A stretch of 50,385 nucleotides of DNA from Gemmataceae bacterium (GCA_019636445.1 JAHBXO010000039.1:1-50385); one strand, 5' to 3'; positions 34,701-42,089 are shown, counted from the stretch's first letter. A program made the numbers and translations. Notes: generated from the sequence alone by a model not told the origin.

Positions 34701-35098
34701 GGACGATCTTCATCAGCCTCGCCGGGCCGGACAAGCAGTCCGCCGTTCCCATCGCCCACGGGTTCGCCAAGATGGGTTTCCAGTTGTTGGCGACTCGCGG
34801 CACGGCCGCGGTGCTGCGCGACGCGGGAGTCGACGTGACGGAATTGCCGAAGATCCAGGAGGGCCGGCCGAACATCCTCGACAAGATGAAGAACGGCGAA
34901 GTACAGCTCATCATCAATACCCCGAGCGGGCACGGCAGCCGGACCGACGAGGGCAAGATCCGCGCGGCCTCGGTGGCGAACCGGGTCACCTGCATCACGA
35001 CGCTCTCCGGCGCGGCGATGGCGGTCGACGCCATCAAGGCGCTACGCGAGAAAGCGATGACGGTGACGGCGATCCAGGATTGGTTCCCGAAGAAGTGA
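31748..35098 (+). CDS. carB: carbamoyl-phosphate synthase large subunit with repeat in the linker
   Basis: 1116 residues from the ATG at 31748 (longer frame rejected, as MPKRTDIKKILLIGSGPIII is the family start). The enzyme makes carbamoyl phosphate from ammonia, bicarbonate and two ATP for arginine and pyrimidine synthesis, with a CarA partner not in the window. Two ATP-grasp halves are complete: IGSGPIIIGQACEFDYSGTQ, EVLIEESVIGWKEYELEVI, then MILGGGPNRIGQGIEFDYC and KFLENATEVDVDCLSDGV, and a C-terminal MGS domain ending IQDWFPKK. Between STYE and IMILGGG there are 47 residues instead of the 13 of E. coli CarB. They are encoded by an in-frame AT-rich repeat (about 33412-33538) with codons such as TTA, AGA, TCA and several TCT that are rare here. 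Confidence 0.93.
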   Translation: MPKRTDIKKILLIGSGPIIIGQACEFDYSGTQACKALREEGYEVILVNSNPATIMTDPETAHRVYIEPIHWTVVEKIIEKEKPDVLLPTLGGQTALNTAMDLWKHGVLRKHGVEMIGAKAEVIDKAEDRQKFKDAMLKIGLDVPKSRVVHTMTEAEEARQDVGLPCVIRPSFTMGGTGGGIAYNREEYNAIVSRGLELSPTTEVLIEESVIGWKEYELEVIRDKADNVIIICSIENLDPMGVHTGDSITVAPTQTLSDKEYQRMRDAAKLIIREIGVETGGSNIQFATDPATGRMIVIEMNPRVSRSSALASKATGFPIAKIAAKLAVGYTLDELKNDITQTTPASFEPTIDYVVTKIPRFTFEKFPEADPTLTTQMKSVGETMAIGRTFKESLQKALRGLEVGRFGLGCDLRDRWYSDNPPSEKEIVAKLTMPNAERIWYVRYAFKAGMSIDDVHARTKIDRWFLQNIWDLTMFEDELKAGGPLDRVTPELMLQAKQYGFTDRQLSNLWGGTDSEIRAKRKAMGVVATFKSVDTCAAEFEAYTPYYYSTYESPSRNLATDRHGSTQIQNEISSSDRSSSVQSVACLEDEVLPATGKDRIMILGGGPNRIGQGIEFDYCCVQAAFALREAGYEVIMVNSNPETVSTDFDTSTHLFFEPLTVEDVLNIYDRMKPKGVIVQFGGQTPLNLAKALESHGVPIIGTSVESIDIAEDRKRFAKLIDEIELKQPANGTAVDLQQALTQARRIGYPVLVRPSFVLGGRAMQIVYSDEALTDYMSRAIDVSPGKPILIDKFLENATEVDVDCLSDGVTTIVGGVMQHIEEAGIHSGDSACVLPPYSLPADVIAEIKRQAVKLATALNVKGLMNIQFAVTGIGSSPEVYVLEANPRASRTVPFVSKAIGVPLARLAALVMAGKTLGELGFTAEVTPKHYSVKESVFPFNKFPGVDIILGPEMKSTGEVMGIDADYAMAFAKAQMAANAHLPTSGTIFISLAGPDKQSAVPIAHGFAKMGFQLLATRGTAAVLRDAGVDVTELPKIQEGRPNILDKMKNGEVQLIINTPSGHGSRTDEGKIRAASVANRVTCITTLSGAAMAVDAIKALREKAMTVTAIQDWFPKK
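33420..33501. repeat. palindromic repeat embedded in frame in carB
   Basis: AGCCACAGATAGACACGGAT and following bases (33421-33451) face a right arm ending CATCTGTGCAATCTGTGGC (33483-33501). The outer nine bases GCCACAGAT pair exactly and the rest pair partly, with the AT-rich centre around GAGATTTCTTCTTC. It translates as LATDRHGSTQIQNEISSSDR and beyond, with no stop, in the inter-domain linker of carB. The word style (GCCACAGAT, ACACGGAT) is like the other inverted repeats in the window. Confidence 0.8.
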
Positions 35099-35114
35099 CC
35101 CTGCCCGTTTCGTC

Positions 35115-35137
35115 CCGGCCGAATTTTTTGAGGCCGG
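35115..35137 (+). terminator. hairpin after carB
   Basis: CCGGCC (35115-35120) and GGCCGG (35132-35137) flank an 11-base loop, which holds the T-run rather than the 3' side. It lies 17 bases past the carB stop. The canonical U-tract is missing, so termination here is only possible, not established. Confidence 0.3.
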
Positions 35138-35284
35138 AGACTTGGAAATCCGAATCCACTTTCGCTGCGGCCAGAACTCCGAACGTACTGGCCGCATTCC
35201 CTTCGCTCGCAACACCTTTCCGCGATTTCCATTCTAAGTTTGTACCGATCCCGCCGAATGTCCCCTCGCCACGGAGTCGCCACC

Positions 35285-36097
35285 GTGACCATCTCGCCCT
35301 TCGTTTGCGATCTGAGCCTCGATCGCTTGCGGCCGTTCCTGCCGGTCCGGTACACGGAGATGGATCCGGCCGACCTGCACGTGCTCGCCGACGCGGGCAA
35401 GGACGCCGATGCGTTGTTCGAGGTGGGGCATCGGCTCGAAACGGGTACGGGCGTGGCCCGGAATCTCGAGCGAGCGATCGCGTGGTACGAGCGGGCCGCC
35501 GGGCGTGGGCAGGCGTGCGCCGCCTTCAACGTCGGGCTGATCCTCGCCGAGGGTCCGGAGCCGGTCCGGGACGACATTCGGGCGGCGCGGTGGATCTGCT
35601 ATGCGGCCGAGCGGGGCTTTCCGGACGCCGCGTTCGCGATGGGTACCTTCTTCCAGTCCGGTCGGGGATTGGCCAAAAACGACCACGAAGCTGTCCACTG
35701 GTACCGCGTGGCCGCGAAGCAAGGGCAGCGCACGGCGAAACTCAATCTGGGAGTGTTGCTCGTCGCCAGCGAGACGGTGAAACCGAAGCCGCTCGAAGCG
35801 TTCGACCTGTTCCGCGAACTGGCGAAGGCGGGACACCCCGGCGGCATGACGAACCTCGGAGTGCTCTACGATCGCGGCTGGGGCACGGCGGAGAATCCGG
35901 GCATGGCCGTGAAGTGGCTCCTTGAAGCGGCCGAACATGCCCAACCCGAAGCGATGGTGCAACTGGCGCGGATGCATGCGGAGGGCCGCGGCGTGGCGCA
36001 GGACCCGGGCGCGGCCGCGGACTGGTTGAACCGCGCCGCCGAACTGGGGAGCGAGGAAGCCAGTTGTCTGCTTGGCGAATGGCTCGTCGCCGGCTGA
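35285..36097 (+). CDS. Sel1-like repeat protein
   Basis: 270 residues from the GTG at 35285, favoured because GGAG lies at 35272-35275; an ATG at 35258 is possible but has no Shine-Dalgarno. The protein is a series of Sel1-like (TPR-related) helical repeats, each of about 36 residues with A-x-x-x-L-G and G-x-G signatures: ALFEVGHRLETGTGVARNLE, AFNVGLILAEGPEPVRDDIR, AFAMGTFFQSGRGLAKNDHE, GMTNLGVLYDRGWGTAENPG and AMVQLARMHAEGRGVAQDPG. Such solenoids bind other proteins. There is no signal peptide, so it is probably cytoplasmic. It is separated from carB by 186 bases and from the MoxR gene by 83 bases. A role in signalling or complex assembly is plausible but not known. Confidence 0.85.
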   Translation: MTISPFVCDLSLDRLRPFLPVRYTEMDPADLHVLADAGKDADALFEVGHRLETGTGVARNLERAIAWYERAAGRGQACAAFNVGLILAEGPEPVRDDIRAARWICYAAERGFPDAAFAMGTFFQSGRGLAKNDHEAVHWYRVAAKQGQRTAKLNLGVLLVASETVKPKPLEAFDLFRELAKAGHPGGMTNLGVLYDRGWGTAENPGMAVKWLLEAAEHAQPEAMVQLARMHAEGRGVAQDPGAAADWLNRAAELGSEEASCLLGEWLVAG

Positions 36098-36180
36098 TTC
36101 GGAGGGAAAGTCTTGCCCAGGACCGACCCGCCGCCGGCCGAACGTCGTATAAAAAGGGTTCCACCCGGGACCCGCACCGC

Positions 36181-37140
36181 ATGTCCGAATCGCCCGCGCG
36201 CCCACCCGAGGAATTGACCGCCCTGCTCCACCGGCTGCGGGACAACGTCGCAAAGGTCTTCCTCGGGAAACCCGAAGTCACCCGGTTCGCCTTGGTCGCG
36301 CTCCTCGCGGAAGGGCACCTCCTGCTCGAAGACGTTCCCGGCGTCGGCAAGACGCTGCTCGCGAAGGCCCTCGCGCTGAGCCTCGGCTGCACCTTCCACC
36401 GCATCCAGGCCACGCCGGATCTCCTCCCCGGCGATCTCATCGGCACGAACATCTTCAATCAGAAAGACGGCACGTTCACGTTCCATCCCGGCCCGCTCAT
36501 GTCGCAGATCGTCCTCGCGGACGAGATCAACCGCGCGACGCCCCGAACGCAATCGGCGCTGCTGGAGGCCATGAGCGAACGGCAGGTGACGGTGGACCGC
36601 GAGACATTCAAGCTCGGCCCGCCGTTCCTCGTGCTCGCCACGCAGAACCCCTACGAGTACGAGGGGACGTACCCGCTGCCGGAAAGCCAACTGGACCGTT
36701 TCCTTCTGCGGTTGAAGATCGGCTACCCGGAGCGGGCGATCGAGCGCGACATCTTGAACCAGCACCGCGTCGGGGAACCGGTGGAGTCCCTGACGGCCGT
36801 ACTGGTCCCGGCCGACGTGGTGGCGCTCCAGCAGGCGACTCGCGCCGTGAAGGTCACGGAACCGGTAACCGAGTATCTGCTGGACATCGTGGACGCGACC
36901 CGCGCGCACCCGGATGTGAAACTCGGGGCCAGTACTCGCGGTGCGCTGGCGTTCTATCGCGCGTGCCAGGCCCTGGCGAAAGTGAGCGGCCGAGATTACG
37001 TCCGCCCCGAAGACGTGAAAGAGCTGGCCTTGCCGGTACTCGCGCACCGGATCATGACCAAAGCGTGGGATCAGGGTGGCCGCGACGATGCCACGCCGAT
37101 CATCAACGACATTCTGGCGAAGACGAAAGTCCGCATTTGA
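36181..37140 (+). CDS. MoxR family AAA+ ATPase
   Basis: 319 residues from the ATG at 36181; the longer frame from 36064 overlaps the Sel1 gene end and is not needed. Visible motifs: Walker A in LLEDVPGVGKTLLAKALALS, Walker B in QIVLADEINRATPRTQSALL, sensor region ATQNPYEYEGTYPLPESQLD and arginine-finger-type RFLLRLKIGYPERA. The C-terminal lid ends ILAKTKVRI. MoxR ATPases act as chaperones for metal or cofactor insertion and envelope complexes, usually with a DUF58 protein and a von Willebrand-type protein. Here DUF58 follows directly, but no VWA gene is present. A palindromic repeat straddles the stop codon and the DUF58 start. Confidence 0.94.
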   Translation: MSESPARPPEELTALLHRLRDNVAKVFLGKPEVTRFALVALLAEGHLLLEDVPGVGKTLLAKALALSLGCTFHRIQATPDLLPGDLIGTNIFNQKDGTFTFHPGPLMSQIVLADEINRATPRTQSALLEAMSERQVTVDRETFKLGPPFLVLATQNPYEYEGTYPLPESQLDRFLLRLKIGYPERAIERDILNQHRVGEPVESLTAVLVPADVVALQQATRAVKVTEPVTEYLLDIVDATRAHPDVKLGASTRGALAFYRACQALAKVSGRDYVRPEDVKELALPVLAHRIMTKAWDQGGRDDATPIINDILAKTKVRI

Positions 37141-37260
37141 ATTCGGAATGCGGATTTCGAAATGCGGAATCAAAGCCATGTCCAACGAAGCCCCGTCTTC
37201 GCAATCGAGTCATTCAGCCGCTTCCATTCCGAATTCCGAATTCCGAATTCCGCATTTCCG
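37139..37260. repeat. GGAATTC-type inverted repeat spanning MoxR end and DUF58 start
   Basis: The left part (37139-37174, GAATTCGGAATGCGG...AATGCGGAATC) and right part (about 37225-37260, ATTCCGAATTCCGAATTCCG...GCATTTCCG) are inverted copies of GGAATTC/GGAATGCGG words. The right part has three tandem GAATTCC units. The MoxR stop lies in the left part and the DUF58 ATG (37178) in the loop, so the right part is translated. Confidence 0.75.
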
Positions 37261-38368
37261 CTGGCGCCCAACACGCGAAGGCGTCTTGTGGATCGCCGCG
37301 GCGCTGGCGATGCTGCTCGCCGGCTCCTTCAAGCTCATCAACCTGCTCATCCTGCTCGGCTACGTGATGGTCGCGCTCGTGGGCATCAACGCTTGGCTGG
37401 CGCGCCGGTCGGCCTACGGCGTGCGCATCCAGCGGGCCCGCGGCGAACCGGTCTTCGCCGGATCGGAGGCGGCCCGCCACGTCGCGGTCACGAACACCGC
37501 CCGCCATAATGCCTCCGTGACCGTCATGGAAATCTCCGAGACTCACCGGGTCGAGGTCTTCGTGCCGGTGTTGGCACCCGGAGAATCCCGGAACGTGACG
37601 GCGACGTTCCACCCGACGCGGCGCGGACGGTACGAGACGACGCCGATGTCGGTCATCGCGGGTTATCCATTCGGTCTGGTGAATTACGCCGTGGCGGCGG
37701 AGCCGGCGGACACGATCGTGGTTCTGCCGCGGCTTGGCACGGTCGACGGCGCGATGCTCCGCCGCTGGTTGATCCGCGTCGGCGCTGGTGACAACTTCAG
37801 CCGCCGCCCGGTCCGGCGCCAATCGACGCAGGCGGCCGACGTGCGCGGCGTGCGCGCCTACCGCCCCGGCGATTCCCCGCGGGACATCCACTGGCGCACC
37901 ACGGCCAAACAGGGCGAACTCATGGTGCGCGAATACGACAGCGTCGAACCGCTGGACCTGCTGCTCGTTGTGGAACCGTACGCGGCATCGGACGCCGATC
38001 TGGACTCCGTCGAGGCAACCCTGGAACTGGCGGCATCGGTATTCTGGTCGTGGTGCCATGGGGAAGAGACCCCGGAAGCGACCTTGGTCGTCGCGGGGAT
38101 GATCAAATCGCGGACGGGTCGCGCGACGGAGGGCTTCGGCCGTGCCGCACTGGCTTTGCTCGCCGAGGCGCAGCCGGTGTCAGGCTTGGCCCCGATCGCC
38201 ATCGAGACCCTGCGGCGGCGCAGCAATCGCTGCGCAAGAATCCTCGTGAGTTCGCGTCCCAACAGCCCGCTGGCGACCGAACTCCGCGATAAGACCGGCG
38301 TGCCGTTCGTCACGGTGGACCCGGCCAGACCGATGGCGTGGTATCGCCCGCCCGACGATGCGGGCTGA
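37178..38368 (+). CDS. DUF58 domain membrane protein
   Basis: 396 residues from the ATG at 37178. The usual family start is just before RPTREGVLWIAAALAMLLAG, so the first 30 residues, which include SIPNSEFRIPHF translated from the repeat, are atypical. Two membrane helices follow (VLWIAAALAMLLAGSFKLI and NLLILLGYVMVALVGINAW). The DUF58 core is then seen: ADVRGVRAYRPGDSPRDIHW, RTTAKQGELMVREYDSVEPL. These proteins carry a VWA-like fold and pair with MoxR ATPases in envelope assembly or stress. It is 37 bases downstream of the MoxR gene, so they are probably co-transcribed. An in-frame GTG around 37288 gives a repeat-free but shortened start. Confidence 0.9.
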   Translation: MSNEAPSSQSSHSAASIPNSEFRIPHFRWRPTREGVLWIAAALAMLLAGSFKLINLLILLGYVMVALVGINAWLARRSAYGVRIQRARGEPVFAGSEAARHVAVTNTARHNASVTVMEISETHRVEVFVPVLAPGESRNVTATFHPTRRGRYETTPMSVIAGYPFGLVNYAVAAEPADTIVVLPRLGTVDGAMLRRWLIRVGAGDNFSRRPVRRQSTQAADVRGVRAYRPGDSPRDIHWRTTAKQGELMVREYDSVEPLDLLLVVEPYAASDADLDSVEATLELAASVFWSWCHGEETPEATLVVAGMIKSRTGRATEGFGRAALALLAEAQPVSGLAPIAIETLRRRSNRCARILVSSRPNSPLATELRDKTGVPFVTVDPARPMAWYRPPDDAG

Positions 38369-38390
38369 TCGTATCCGTATCTTTTCTTAA

Positions 38391-38407
38391 TGCGGGATGA
38401 TCCCGCA
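38391..38407 (+). terminator. hairpin after the DUF58 gene
   Basis: TGCGGGA (38391-38397) and TCCCGCA (38401-38407) form a perfect stem with a three-base loop, 22 bases after the DUF58 stop. No T-run follows. It also sits before the next gene's start (38430) and could affect that translation. Confidence 0.35.
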
Positions 38408-38429
38408 GCGAACCGCGTGGACCGCCCCG

Positions 38430-39242
38430 ATGACCGATGCCGAAGCGATCTTCGCGGGAATTCTCGCCGATCCGGCCAATGACGTACCGCGGCTCGTGTT
38501 CGCGGACTGGCTTGAGGAACATGGTCAGGAGGAATGGGCCGAATTCATTCGCGTTCAGATCGAACTCGAAACGGTACCCCGGTCCGAACCGCGCCACAAG
38601 GACCTCTCGCGCCGTGCCCGCAAGATCCTCGCCAATCAAAAAGAGACGTGGCTGCTGCCGTTCCAGAAGCTCCTGCCGGGCTGTTTCGTCAAGTTCGAAC
38701 GTGGTTTCGTTTCGATCGTGAAGGCGTCCTATTCCTACGTCTTCTTCAATGCCGAACAACTCTGGCCACTCGCGCCCATCCGTGAAGTCCAGGTGACGGA
38801 CGGCCAGCGGCACATCTCCGAACTCTGTTGGCTCGAGCGGCCAGCGCATGTCCGCATCCGCGCCGACATGCTCGCGAACATGAACCAACTGGCGACCGTG
38901 GCGATCGATACGCTTTCGCCCGGTCCCGGCCGCATCGAGCCGTTCCTGCGATCGGGGCTTTGGTTGGTCCTCGGTTGTGCCCGCGGGAGCGGTTCCGACA
39001 TCGTCGCCATGTCCCGTTTCAGCGATTTCGTATTGCGCCAGTCGGCTTCGCTCGGGCACGTCAATTTCGCTGTGCGACCGTATCAGGTCGTCGGCGAGTT
39101 CCGCACCTGGTGCTCCGCACCGCTCGCCGACCGCGGTCCGCACTGGCTGCTCCTTCGCGACGGTCAACTCGCGAGCTACGCCGCCGGACCCGTCGAGGCG
39201 GATCAACTCCCGGCCAAATTCTGGACCCCAGCCAATCGATAA
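38430..39242 (+). CDS. TIGR02996 domain protein of Gemmata type
   Basis: 270 residues from the ATG at 38430; an ATG at 38397 sits inside a hairpin and is less likely. The first 45 residues are the TIGR02996 'repeat-companion' domain: MTDAEAIFAGILADPANDVP, RLVFADWLEEHGQEEWAEFI, RVQIELETVP. This domain is abundant in the Gemmata lineage, usually at the start of proteins with variable C-terminal repeats. The remainder (LLPGCFVKFERGFVSIVKAS, VRIRADMLANMNQLATVAID) has leucine-rich-like spacing but no clear repeat. Function is unknown. There is no signal peptide. It ends 127 bases before the convergent cysteine-rich gene, with a strong hairpin between. Confidence 0.85.
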   Translation: MTDAEAIFAGILADPANDVPRLVFADWLEEHGQEEWAEFIRVQIELETVPRSEPRHKDLSRRARKILANQKETWLLPFQKLLPGCFVKFERGFVSIVKASYSYVFFNAEQLWPLAPIREVQVTDGQRHISELCWLERPAHVRIRADMLANMNQLATVAIDTLSPGPGRIEPFLRSGLWLVLGCARGSGSDIVAMSRFSDFVLRQSASLGHVNFAVRPYQVVGEFRTWCSAPLADRGPHWLLLRDGQLASYAAGPVEADQLPAKFWTPANR

Positions 39243-39321
39243 GCGATGCTTTTGTGGAGGCCGGACGCCTGAAGCTTGAAGCCGATTCGTCGGATTCATC
39301 ACTGGCACGGACTCAAACGAA

Positions 39322-39347
39322 CAAGGCCGGGCTGGCGCCCGGCCTTG
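39322..39347 (-). terminator. strong terminator-like hairpin for the Cys-rich genes
   Basis: CAAGGCCGGGC and GCCCGGCCTTG form a perfect 11-bp stem with a TGGC loop. Read on the minus strand, it lies 22 bases past the stop of the Cys-rich gene (39370) and is followed by TTCGTTTGAG, a modest T-rich run. It could also act for the plus-strand TIGR02996 gene. Confidence 0.6.
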
Positions 39348-39369
39348 CGTGGAATCCTGCGGGATCCGT

Positions 39370-39705
39370 TTACTTCTTCAGCGACTGAACCGTGGCCGGC
39401 ACCCCAACCACCGCGGAGATCGCGGTCGACTTCGTGGCACCAGTCTTCAGGCAGCAGTCGTCCCCTTCGCAGCAGGGCGAGCCGGGGAAGCAGCAATCGG
39501 GCAAGCTGGCCGCGGCGAGCTTGCCATCTGCGCAACAGGCGGAAGCGGTTTCGCAGCAGTCGGCTTGGGCCGCGCAGCAGTCGGTGCTGGCGGTTTTGGA
39601 CGACGAGAACGGGCAGCCGGTGCAACCGTGGTTGCTGTACATCGTGTAACCGCCGATGCCGAGGGCGGCGACGACGACCAGACCGGCGAGAGCTTTGGCG
39701 AACAT
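39370..39705 (-). CDS. small exported cysteine-rich protein
   Basis: 111 residues from the ATG at 39705, preceded by AAGGAA. The N-terminus MFAKALAGLVVVAALGIGGY is a signal peptide or single membrane anchor. The rest has 14 cysteines: GCTGC followed by six CC pairs (DCCAAQ, DCCETASACC, DCCFPGSPCC, GDDCCLK). There is no known domain. Repeated CC pairs in an exported protein suggest metal binding (copper, zinc, iron-sulfur) or a disulfide-rich structure; no family assignment is made. It follows the other cysteine-containing gene (40200-39769) after 63 bases and probably shares its transcript, ending at the hairpin at 39322. The C-terminal tail (KSTAISAVVGVPATVQSLKK) is cysteine-free. Confidence 0.8.
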   Translation of the reverse strand: MFAKALAGLVVVAALGIGGYTMYSNHGCTGCPFSSSKTASTDCCAAQADCCETASACCADGKLAAASLPDCCFPGSPCCEGDDCCLKTGATKSTAISAVVGVPATVQSLKK

Positions 39706-39768
39706 GAGTCGATTCCTTGAAAAAGAATGAAGAATGAATGGAAACGAAAACCGGAGCGAGCGGTTCGC

Positions 39769-40200
39769 TCAGCAGCGCAGGACGTGGTGGTAGCGCTGCC
39801 GGTGGTCCGGCGGATGGAATGCGAGTTCGCCCACGCGGGCCGGGGCGAGAATCGGTGCGGCAAACGAGTTCGGTCCATCAACGAGTATCGAATCAACCGA
39901 CTGGGCCGGGTCGACGGTGGCCGCAGTCTCCAGCGTGCCGGGCGTGCCTACGAGCAGAGAGACCATCATCTGTCGGCATGGACACCCCGGAGTCGATCGG
40001 CCGAGATTGTCGTGGCTGGTGTCGTTCGGTGGCAGTTCGTGGCAGCAGAGCTCGCAGGCGATCGGTGCGGTTCGCATCGCCGTCTCGCTCGACGGCGTCT
40101 TGGCACCGAGCGTGCAGCAGCACAGCAGGAGGCTGACCACCTGCGGAACCACGAACAGGAGCATGACGGCGTGACGCAACGACCATCTCCCAGGCAACAC
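39769..40200 (-). CDS. small cysteine-containing membrane or exported protein
   Basis: Up to 143 residues from the GTG at 40200. An in-frame TTG at 40179, preceded by GGGAG seven bases upstream, is perhaps the truer start, and an ATG codon at residue 13 is also possible. All choices keep a hydrophobic helix, VMLLFVVPQVVSLLLCCC. The C-terminal part is hydrophilic with CELCCHELPPND, GCPCRQ and a terminal VLRC; nine cysteines in all. HDNLGRSTPGCPCRQMMV has CxC and may bind a metal. No family is recognised. It is the first gene of a two-gene set with the protein at 39370, and divergent from the DapA-like gene at 40249, with about 48-70 bp between starts. Function is unknown; metal or redox handling is a guess based on composition. 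Confidence 0.65.
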   Translation of the reverse strand: MLPGRWSLRHAVMLLFVVPQVVSLLLCCCTLGAKTPSSETAMRTAPIACELCCHELPPNDTSHDNLGRSTPGCPCRQMMVSLLVGTPGTLETAATVDPAQSVDSILVDGPNSFAAPILAPARVGELAFHPPDHRQRYHHVLRC

Positions 40201-40248
40201 CTATATTATCGACACACTAACCGATCCCTTACAAAGATTCCATCCAAA

Positions 40249-41193
40249 ATGGCCGGCACGCTCGATCCGCTCACCCTGATCCGACCCCGCCGCCTGATCG
40301 AGGGGATCTCGGCCATTTTGCTCCCCTTCCGCGTCGACGGCGGCATCGACTGGCCGGGATTCGAGGCCCACGTCCGCCGGACCGCCGACGCCGGACTTGC
40401 CCCGGCCGTCAACATGGACACCGGTTTCGGCAACCTGATCGACGACGCGACCAAGCGCGAAGCGCTGGAAAGGACCCGGTCCGTGCTCGGCGGCGGTCGG
40501 TTCGTCGCCGGCGCGTTCGTCGGCGATCGCCCCGGGGCCGCCTTCGACCGCGACGCCTACGCCCGCGCCATGGAATCGATCGTCGCCAACGGCGGCACGC
40601 CCGTGATTTTCCAGAGCTACGGCCTCACCGGGCAAGCCGACGATGCCATCATCGCCAGCTACGAATCCCTCGGCCGCGTCGCGCCCTACATCGGCTTCGA
40701 ACTCGGAACCATGTTCGCCCCGTTCGGCAAGATCTATTCGCTCGACGTCTACCACGGCCTGCTCGGCATTCGCGCCTGCCGCGGTGCGAAGCACTCCTCC
40801 TTGAGCCGCCAACTCGAATGGGACCGCATCGACCTGCGCGACCGCACTCGACCGGACTTCAAGGTCTACACCGGCAACGACCTCGCCATCGACATGGTCA
40901 TGTACGGCAGCGACTATCTCCTCGGCCTGAGCACCTTCGCGCCGGACCTCTTCGCGAAGCGGGATGCCTACTGGCTGGCGGGCGACCCGCGCTTTTATGA
41001 ATTGAACGACCGGCTCCAGTACCTGGGCTTCTTCGCCTTCCGCGACCCGGTGCCGGCATACAAACACTCCGCCGCCATGTTCCTCAAGATCCGCGGCCAG
41101 ATCGGTTGCGACGCCACGCATCCGAAATCGCCGACGCGACCCGATACCGACCGAACCGTGCTCGAAGGGATTCACGCCCTTCTGGAGGGTTGA
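40249..41193 (+). CDS. dihydrodipicolinate synthase-like aldolase
   Basis: 314 residues from the ATG at 40249; the longer open frame is antisense to the Cys-containing gene. The fold is the DapA/N-acetylneuraminate lyase TIM barrel: ISAILLPFRVDGGIDWPGFE at the start, AVNMDTGFGNLIDD, MESIVANGGTPVIFQSYGL, then LLGIRACRGAKHSSLSRQLE and FKVYTGNDLAIDMVMYGSDY. The Schiff-base lysine is probably K181 in GAKHSSLS; the position after GI, where DapA has its lysine, is an arginine. That suggests a branch with a substrate other than aspartate semialdehyde, such as a sugar acid. It is cytoplasmic. nnrD starts on the next base after its stop, so they are translated as a unit. Confidence 0.85.
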   Translation: MAGTLDPLTLIRPRRLIEGISAILLPFRVDGGIDWPGFEAHVRRTADAGLAPAVNMDTGFGNLIDDATKREALERTRSVLGGGRFVAGAFVGDRPGAAFDRDAYARAMESIVANGGTPVIFQSYGLTGQADDAIIASYESLGRVAPYIGFELGTMFAPFGKIYSLDVYHGLLGIRACRGAKHSSLSRQLEWDRIDLRDRTRPDFKVYTGNDLAIDMVMYGSDYLLGLSTFAPDLFAKRDAYWLAGDPRFYELNDRLQYLGFFAFRDPVPAYKHSAAMFLKIRGQIGCDATHPKSPTRPDTDRTVLEGIHALLEG

Positions 41194-42060
41194 ATGGCCG
41201 CCGTGACGACGATCCCGAAACTGCCGCCGCGCTGGCCGGATTCCCACAAGGGAAACTACGGCCGCGTGCTCGTCGTCGCGGGCAGCGCCGGCATGAGCGG
41301 CGCCGCCATCCTGACGGGTAGCGCGGCGCTGCGCGGCGGCGCGGGCCTCGTCACCGTCGCGTGCCCGGTGGACATCCAGCCGATCGTCGCCGCCGGGAAC
41401 CCGTGCTATACGACCTTCGGTTTCCTGTTGCCCGACGATCTCAACGAACCCGTCGCCGATTGCGACGTGTTCGCCATTGGGCCGGGTCTCGGCCAGCGGG
41501 CCGGGGCCGTCGACCTCGTCCATCGGCTGTTGGAACGGCACCCGTCCAAGCCGACGGTGATCGACGCGGACGGGTTGAACAACCTGCCGGCGAACCGGTT
41601 TCCGCTCTCGCGTCGGCCGGCACCGCTGGTCCTGACGCCGCACCCCGGCGAGTTCGCCACGCTGACCGGCAAGTCGACGGCGTACGTTCAGGCGAACCGC
41701 GAACCCTTGGCCGTCGAATTCGCCCGCACCATGAACGCCGTGCTGCTGCTGAAGGGGCATCGGACGATCGTGACCGACGGCGACCGCGTCTATACGAACT
41801 CCACGGGCAACCCCGGCATGGCGACCGGCGGCTGCGGAGACGTGCTCACCGGCCTCGTCGCCGCGCTTCTGGCGCGGATGCCGGCCTTCGACGCCGCCTG
41901 TCTCGCGGCCTACGTCCACGGCCGCGCCGGCGATCTCGCCGCAGCCGAGATTGGTCAAACGGCGCTCGTCGCCAGCGATCTCCTCGGCTACCTGGGACGC
42001 GCCTTTCAAGAAATCGAGTCGGTCCGCGAACACCCTTCATCCGCCGCGGGAAGTTCGTAG
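41194..42060 (+). CDS. nnrD: ADP-dependent NAD(P)H-hydrate dehydratase domain protein
   Basis: 288 residues from the ATG at 41194, immediately after the stop of the aldolase gene. It has the YjeF C-terminal (ribokinase-like) domain: HKGNYGRVLVVAGSAGMSGA, VIDADGLNNLPANR, LTPHPGEFATLTGKST and GMATGGCGDVLTGLVAALLA, which holds the catalytic-type GxGD region. It repairs damaged NAD(P)H hydrates using ADP. The N-terminal epimerase half (NnrE) of bifunctional enzymes is absent here, so that activity must be elsewhere. It is cytoplasmic. It forms an operon with the aldolase gene and probably the zinc-ribbon membrane protein 29 bases downstream. The housekeeping repair role does not explain the aldolase pairing. 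Confidence 0.93.
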   Translation: MAAVTTIPKLPPRWPDSHKGNYGRVLVVAGSAGMSGAAILTGSAALRGGAGLVTVACPVDIQPIVAAGNPCYTTFGFLLPDDLNEPVADCDVFAIGPGLGQRAGAVDLVHRLLERHPSKPTVIDADGLNNLPANRFPLSRRPAPLVLTPHPGEFATLTGKSTAYVQANREPLAVEFARTMNAVLLLKGHRTIVTDGDRVYTNSTGNPGMATGGCGDVLTGLVAALLARMPAFDAACLAAYVHGRAGDLAAAEIGQTALVASDLLGYLGRAFQEIESVREHPSSAAGSS

Positions 42061-42089
42061 CATTGCCCGCAAAGCCCAGGAGAATTGCC

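Noticed and set aside
36113..36153. TTGCCC and TATAAA as a MoxR promoter
   Set aside because: The spacing of 29 bases is too long for a sigma70-type promoter.
39727..40248. Plus-strand extension upstream of the DapA-like gene
   Set aside because: It is antisense to the cysteine-containing gene and has no family similarity.
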